A stretch of 64,000 nt of DNA from Bradyrhizobium sp. cir1. GTDB lineage: Bacteria; Pseudomonadota; Alphaproteobacteria; Rhizobiales; Xanthobacteraceae. A program made the position numbers and the translations under genes. Where the stretch lies: assembly GCF_014198245.1 (NCBI RefSeq), contig NZ_JACIHE010000009.1:1-64000 (forward strand). The letters run 5' to 3'. Below the pieces are notes generated by a model. It was not told where the DNA came from. It saw nothing but the letters and a program-made list of their open reading frames with translations, and did not search any database. Below, one piece after another: positions 61,833-64,000 of this stretch (its first letter is position 1; every line of letters starts with the position of its first letter).

Positions 61833-62645
61833 TTACTCCGTGGGGTTGGCTGTTGTTCTGACGATGCGATGGTCCGTCCGCACCAGATCGAGAAAGCTCT
61901 GCAGGCGCGGCTCTTTCGGCGCAGCAAGGATGTCGCGCGCCGGCCCCTCCTCCAGGATGCGGCCGCGGTCCATGAAGGCGATGCGATCGGCGAGGCTCGC
62001 CGCAAAGCCGATTTCGTGGGTGACGACCAGCATGGTCATGCCGATATCGGCGAGCGTGCGCAGCACGGCGAGCACCTCGCCGACCAGCTCCGGATCGAGC
62101 GCCGAGGTGGGCTCGTCGAACAGCATCAGGGCCGGATCCATGGCCAGCGCGCGGGCGATGGCCACCCGCTGCTTCTGGCCTCCGGAGAGCGCGTGCGGAT
62201 GGCGATCCATCCGGTCGGCAAGACCAAGCCGCATCAGCAGCTCCGCACCGCGCCGCGTCGCTTCGTCCCGCGACCGGCCGAGCACCACGGTCTGCGGCCG
62301 AACCACGTTTTCCAGTGCCGTCATGTGCGGCCAGAGGTGGAATTGCTGGAAGACGATGCCGACTTGCGGACGCAGCGCGTCGATCTGCCGGCGGCTGTGG
62401 CGGCGTACCACGCCACCCGGCATCAATTCGCGCCCCAACGGCTTGCCCGCCACCTCGATGAAGCCATCGTCGGGTTGCTCGAGCCAGGTCAGACAGCGCA
62501 ACAGGGTGCTCTTGCCGCATCCGCTCGGGCCGATCAGCGCGACGATCTGCCCCGCATGGACGTCGAGATACACCTGGTCGAGCGTGGTGACGCCGTGAAA
62601 GCGCTTGGTCAGGTTGGAGACACGGAGGACGGGCACAGCGCTCAT
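61833..62645 (-). CDS. Polar amino acid ABC transporter ATP-binding protein
   Basis: The 270-residue ATPase is of the GlnQ/HisP class. Walker A GPSGCGKST, Q-loop FQQFHLWPHMTALENV, signature LSGGQKQRVAIARAL, Walker B LMLFDEPTSALDPE and switch His in VVTHEIGFA. The inserted segment RELMPGGVVRRHSRRQIDAL between Walker A and the Q-loop is slightly long. ATG 62645 overlaps the permease stop (ATGA), showing translational coupling. It drives the two permeases upstream in the operon. Confidence 0.93.
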   Translation of the reverse strand: MSAVPVLRVSNLTKRFHGVTTLDQVYLDVHAGQIVALIGPSGCGKSTLLRCLTWLEQPDDGFIEVAGKPLGRELMPGGVVRRHSRRQIDALRPQVGIVFQQFHLWPHMTALENVVRPQTVVLGRSRDEATRRGAELLMRLGLADRMDRHPHALSGGQKQRVAIARALAMDPALMLFDEPTSALDPELVGEVLAVLRTLADIGMTMLVVTHEIGFAASLADRIAFMDRGRILEEGPARDILAAPKEPRLQSFLDLVRTDHRIVRTTANPTE

Positions 62646-63364
62646 CACGTCCTCCTGGCCACCAGCGAGAGATAGCGGTCGGCGATCCGGTTGCGGCTCA
62701 CGGCCTCGGCCTGCACGGCCCCGACCCGGCGTTCCAGCCGCCGCGATGCCTCCGCGATGGCGGCCGCGATCAGCCAGTAGATCGAGGCCACGGCCGCAAA
62801 CACCTCGAAGGGAGCGAAGGTGTTTCCCTGCACCACGAGGCTCTGATAGGTGAGCTCCGGCACCGTGATGGAGGACAGGACGGCCGACTCCTTCATCATG
62901 GTCAGCGTCATGTTCGTGGACGGCGGCACCAGGGCGCGCAGGATCTGCGGCGCCACCACATGCCACATCGCGTTCGCCGGCGACATGCCGATGGCGCGCG
63001 CGCTTTCGAACTGGCCGCGCGGCAAGGCGAGAATCGCAGCACGCACGATCTCGGCATAATAGGCGCTGGCGAACAGCGCGAGTGCCACGGTCCCGACCAG
63101 GGTCGCCGGCAGCCGGATGCCCCAAAACGGCAGGCCGTAATAGACGACAAAGAGAATGATGATGAAGGGAATGTTGCGCAGGATCTCGACATAGAAGCCG
63201 GCGACGAGCCGCGGCAGCCAGCCCGGCGTCAGCGCGATCAAGGCGACCGCAATTCCCGCGGCATAGCCCAGCAGCAGGGCTGCAACCGACACCTGGAGGG
63301 TCAGCCACGCACCTTGCAGGAGCAGCGGCCAATAGTCGACCAGTATGGCGGGATCGAAGTGCAT
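62645..63364 (-). CDS. Polar amino acid ABC transporter permease
   Basis: The 239-residue inner-membrane permease belongs to the HisM/GlnP family. It has about five membrane segments, a characteristic FYVEILRNIPFIIILFVVYY and the coupling loop ESARAIGMSPANAMWHVVAP. The first residues are MHFDPAILVDYWPLLLQG. The stop overlaps the ATPase start and the upstream permease ends four bases before its ATG, so the three are tightly coupled. Confidence 0.92.
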   Translation of the reverse strand: MHFDPAILVDYWPLLLQGAWLTLQVSVAALLLGYAAGIAVALIALTPGWLPRLVAGFYVEILRNIPFIIILFVVYYGLPFWGIRLPATLVGTVALALFASAYYAEIVRAAILALPRGQFESARAIGMSPANAMWHVVAPQILRALVPPSTNMTLTMMKESAVLSSITVPELTYQSLVVQGNTFAPFEVFAAVASIYWLIAAAIAEASRRLERRVGAVQAEAVSRNRIADRYLSLVARRT

Positions 63365-63368
63365 CGCG

Positions 63369-64000
63369 CTAGGCTCGTGCCGCGGCGAAGCGTCTCTCCG
63401 CCAGCCTGCCGGACAGGCTGATGGCGAGATTGATGACGAGGAACACGAGCGCCGAACCGATCATGGTCTCGAACGGCCGATAGCTGGAGCTCGCGATCTG
63501 CTGCGACGTGCGTAGCACGTCGACGACGGTGATGACCGACAGAAGCGCGGTGCCCTTCACGACGATCGTCGCCTCGTTGATCAGCACCGGCACGATGCGC
63601 CGGAACAGCTGGGGCAGCACGACCTTGAGCCAGATGGCATGCGGCGGCAGTCCGAGCGCCGTCGAGGCCTCGATCTGACCAGCGTCGATGGTGGCAAGGC
63701 CGCCGCGCATGCTCTCGCTGACGAACACCATGCTGTTGAAGGCGATGGCCGAGACGCCGGCCACTTCGGGCGAGAGGTCGAGACCGACCGCCGGAAGCAC
63801 GTAATAGGCGATGAAGATCTGGATCAGGAGCGGCGTGCCACGCACGAAACTGATGACGACGGCGATGCACGCATTGACGGCGGCGATCTTCCGGGAACGG
63901 ACGATCGTCAACGCGGTGCCGAGCACAAGAGCCAGCAGCATGATGATGACCGCCAGCCGCAGGTTCACGGCCGCAGCGCTGATCAGACGGGGCAGGATCG
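63369..64000 (-). CDS. Polar amino acid ABC transporter permease (5' end outside the window)
   Basis: At least 210 residues are present, and the frame continues past base 64000 (ILPRLISAAAVNLRLAVIIM reading in from the edge). The GTG at 63968 is therefore internal, not the start. HisM/GlnP-type permease with FVRGTPLLIQIFIAYYVLPA and coupling loop EASTALGLPPHAIWLKVVLP. It pairs with the next permease as a heterodimer. The binding protein gene is expected beyond the window edge. Confidence 0.92.
   Translation of the reverse strand, partial: ILPRLISAAAVNLRLAVIIMLLALVLGTALTIVRSRKIAAVNACIAVVISFVRGTPLLIQIFIAYYVLPAVGLDLSPEVAGVSAIAFNSMVFVSESMRGGLATIDAGQIEASTALGLPPHAIWLKVVLPQLFRRIVPVLINEATIVVKGTALLSVITVVDVLRTSQQIASSSYRPFETMIGSALVFLVINLAISLSGRLAERRFAAARA

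Noticed and set aside
63369..63968. GTG at 63968 as the start of the last permease
   Set aside because: The frame continues without a stop to the window edge with typical permease N-terminal sequence, so the gene is 5'-truncated by the window.

Overview
The window looks like chromosomal DNA from a Bradyrhizobium-type member of the Rhizobiales. It is GC-rich and its coding sequences are typical of that group: a riboswitch-led thiamine operon, an intracellular PHB depolymerase, a bacterioferritin gene with an Irr-type iron box, many ABC importers, and many small secreted or Gly/Ala/Ser-rich proteins. It also carries a heavy load of short palindromic repeats (at least ten families). The species assignment is inference from family content and recollection, not from a database search. 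No rRNA, tRNA, CRISPR array, integrase or prophage was seen.

Layout. 0.1-4.9 kb: DUF899 protein with a small membrane partner, divergent from an HTH regulator and a beta-propeller-like protein, then a DUF4403 protein. 5-9.5 kb: polyamine-type ABC importer (ATPase, binding protein, two permeases; one permease has a very large inserted loop). 9.8-16 kb: a branched-chain-amino-acid-type binding protein, a PRC-barrel protein, a Ser-rich protein, an OmpR/EnvZ-type two-component pair, a zinc-ribbon protein and a lytic transglycosylase. 16.1-21.3 kb: TPP riboswitch followed by thiO-thiS-thiG-thiE-thiC, with palindromic repeats inserted between genes. 21.3-29.5 kb: accessory-looking zone with a P-loop NTPase, an atypical uracil-DNA glycosylase, two GSTs, RidA, decayed duplicates, a REP-associated transposase (RAYT) bracketed by its own REP sequences, a J-domain protein, an SDR and a Fis-type HTH protein. 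29.6-35.8 kb: a collagen-like protein, a DUF2277 gene with a 32-unit GA tract at its start codon, a hydrolase, a PPOX flavoprotein, bfr and bfd with iron-control boxes, and paired glycine-zipper secreted proteins. 35.8-46.9 kb: cell-wall enzymes (MltB-like, L,D-transpeptidase), EttA, a 2-hydroxyacid dehydrogenase, two sulfurtransferases and a divergent MoxR/VWA pair. 46.9-48.5 kb: a roughly 600-bp structured noncoding element followed by a second RAYT with a different REP family. 48.5-56.2 kb: GMC oxidoreductase, GNAT, SMP-30 lactonase, AraC/GyrI regulator, GST and PhaZ. 56.2-60.5 kb: a SAM-cyclase-AAA-TPR regulator and a lower-GC membrane protein. 60.9-64 kb: an agmatinase-family ureohydrolase in an operon with a polar-amino-acid ABC importer that runs off the window end.

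The most noteworthy signals are: two RAYT transposases, each tied to a different REP family; the GA tract overlapping the ribosome-binding region of DUF2277; the structured noncoding element at about 47.1-47.7 kb; a signal-less collagen-like protein with 32 perfect Gly-X-Y triplets; and the ureohydrolase-transporter operon. No wholly new system can be claimed from sequence reading alone.
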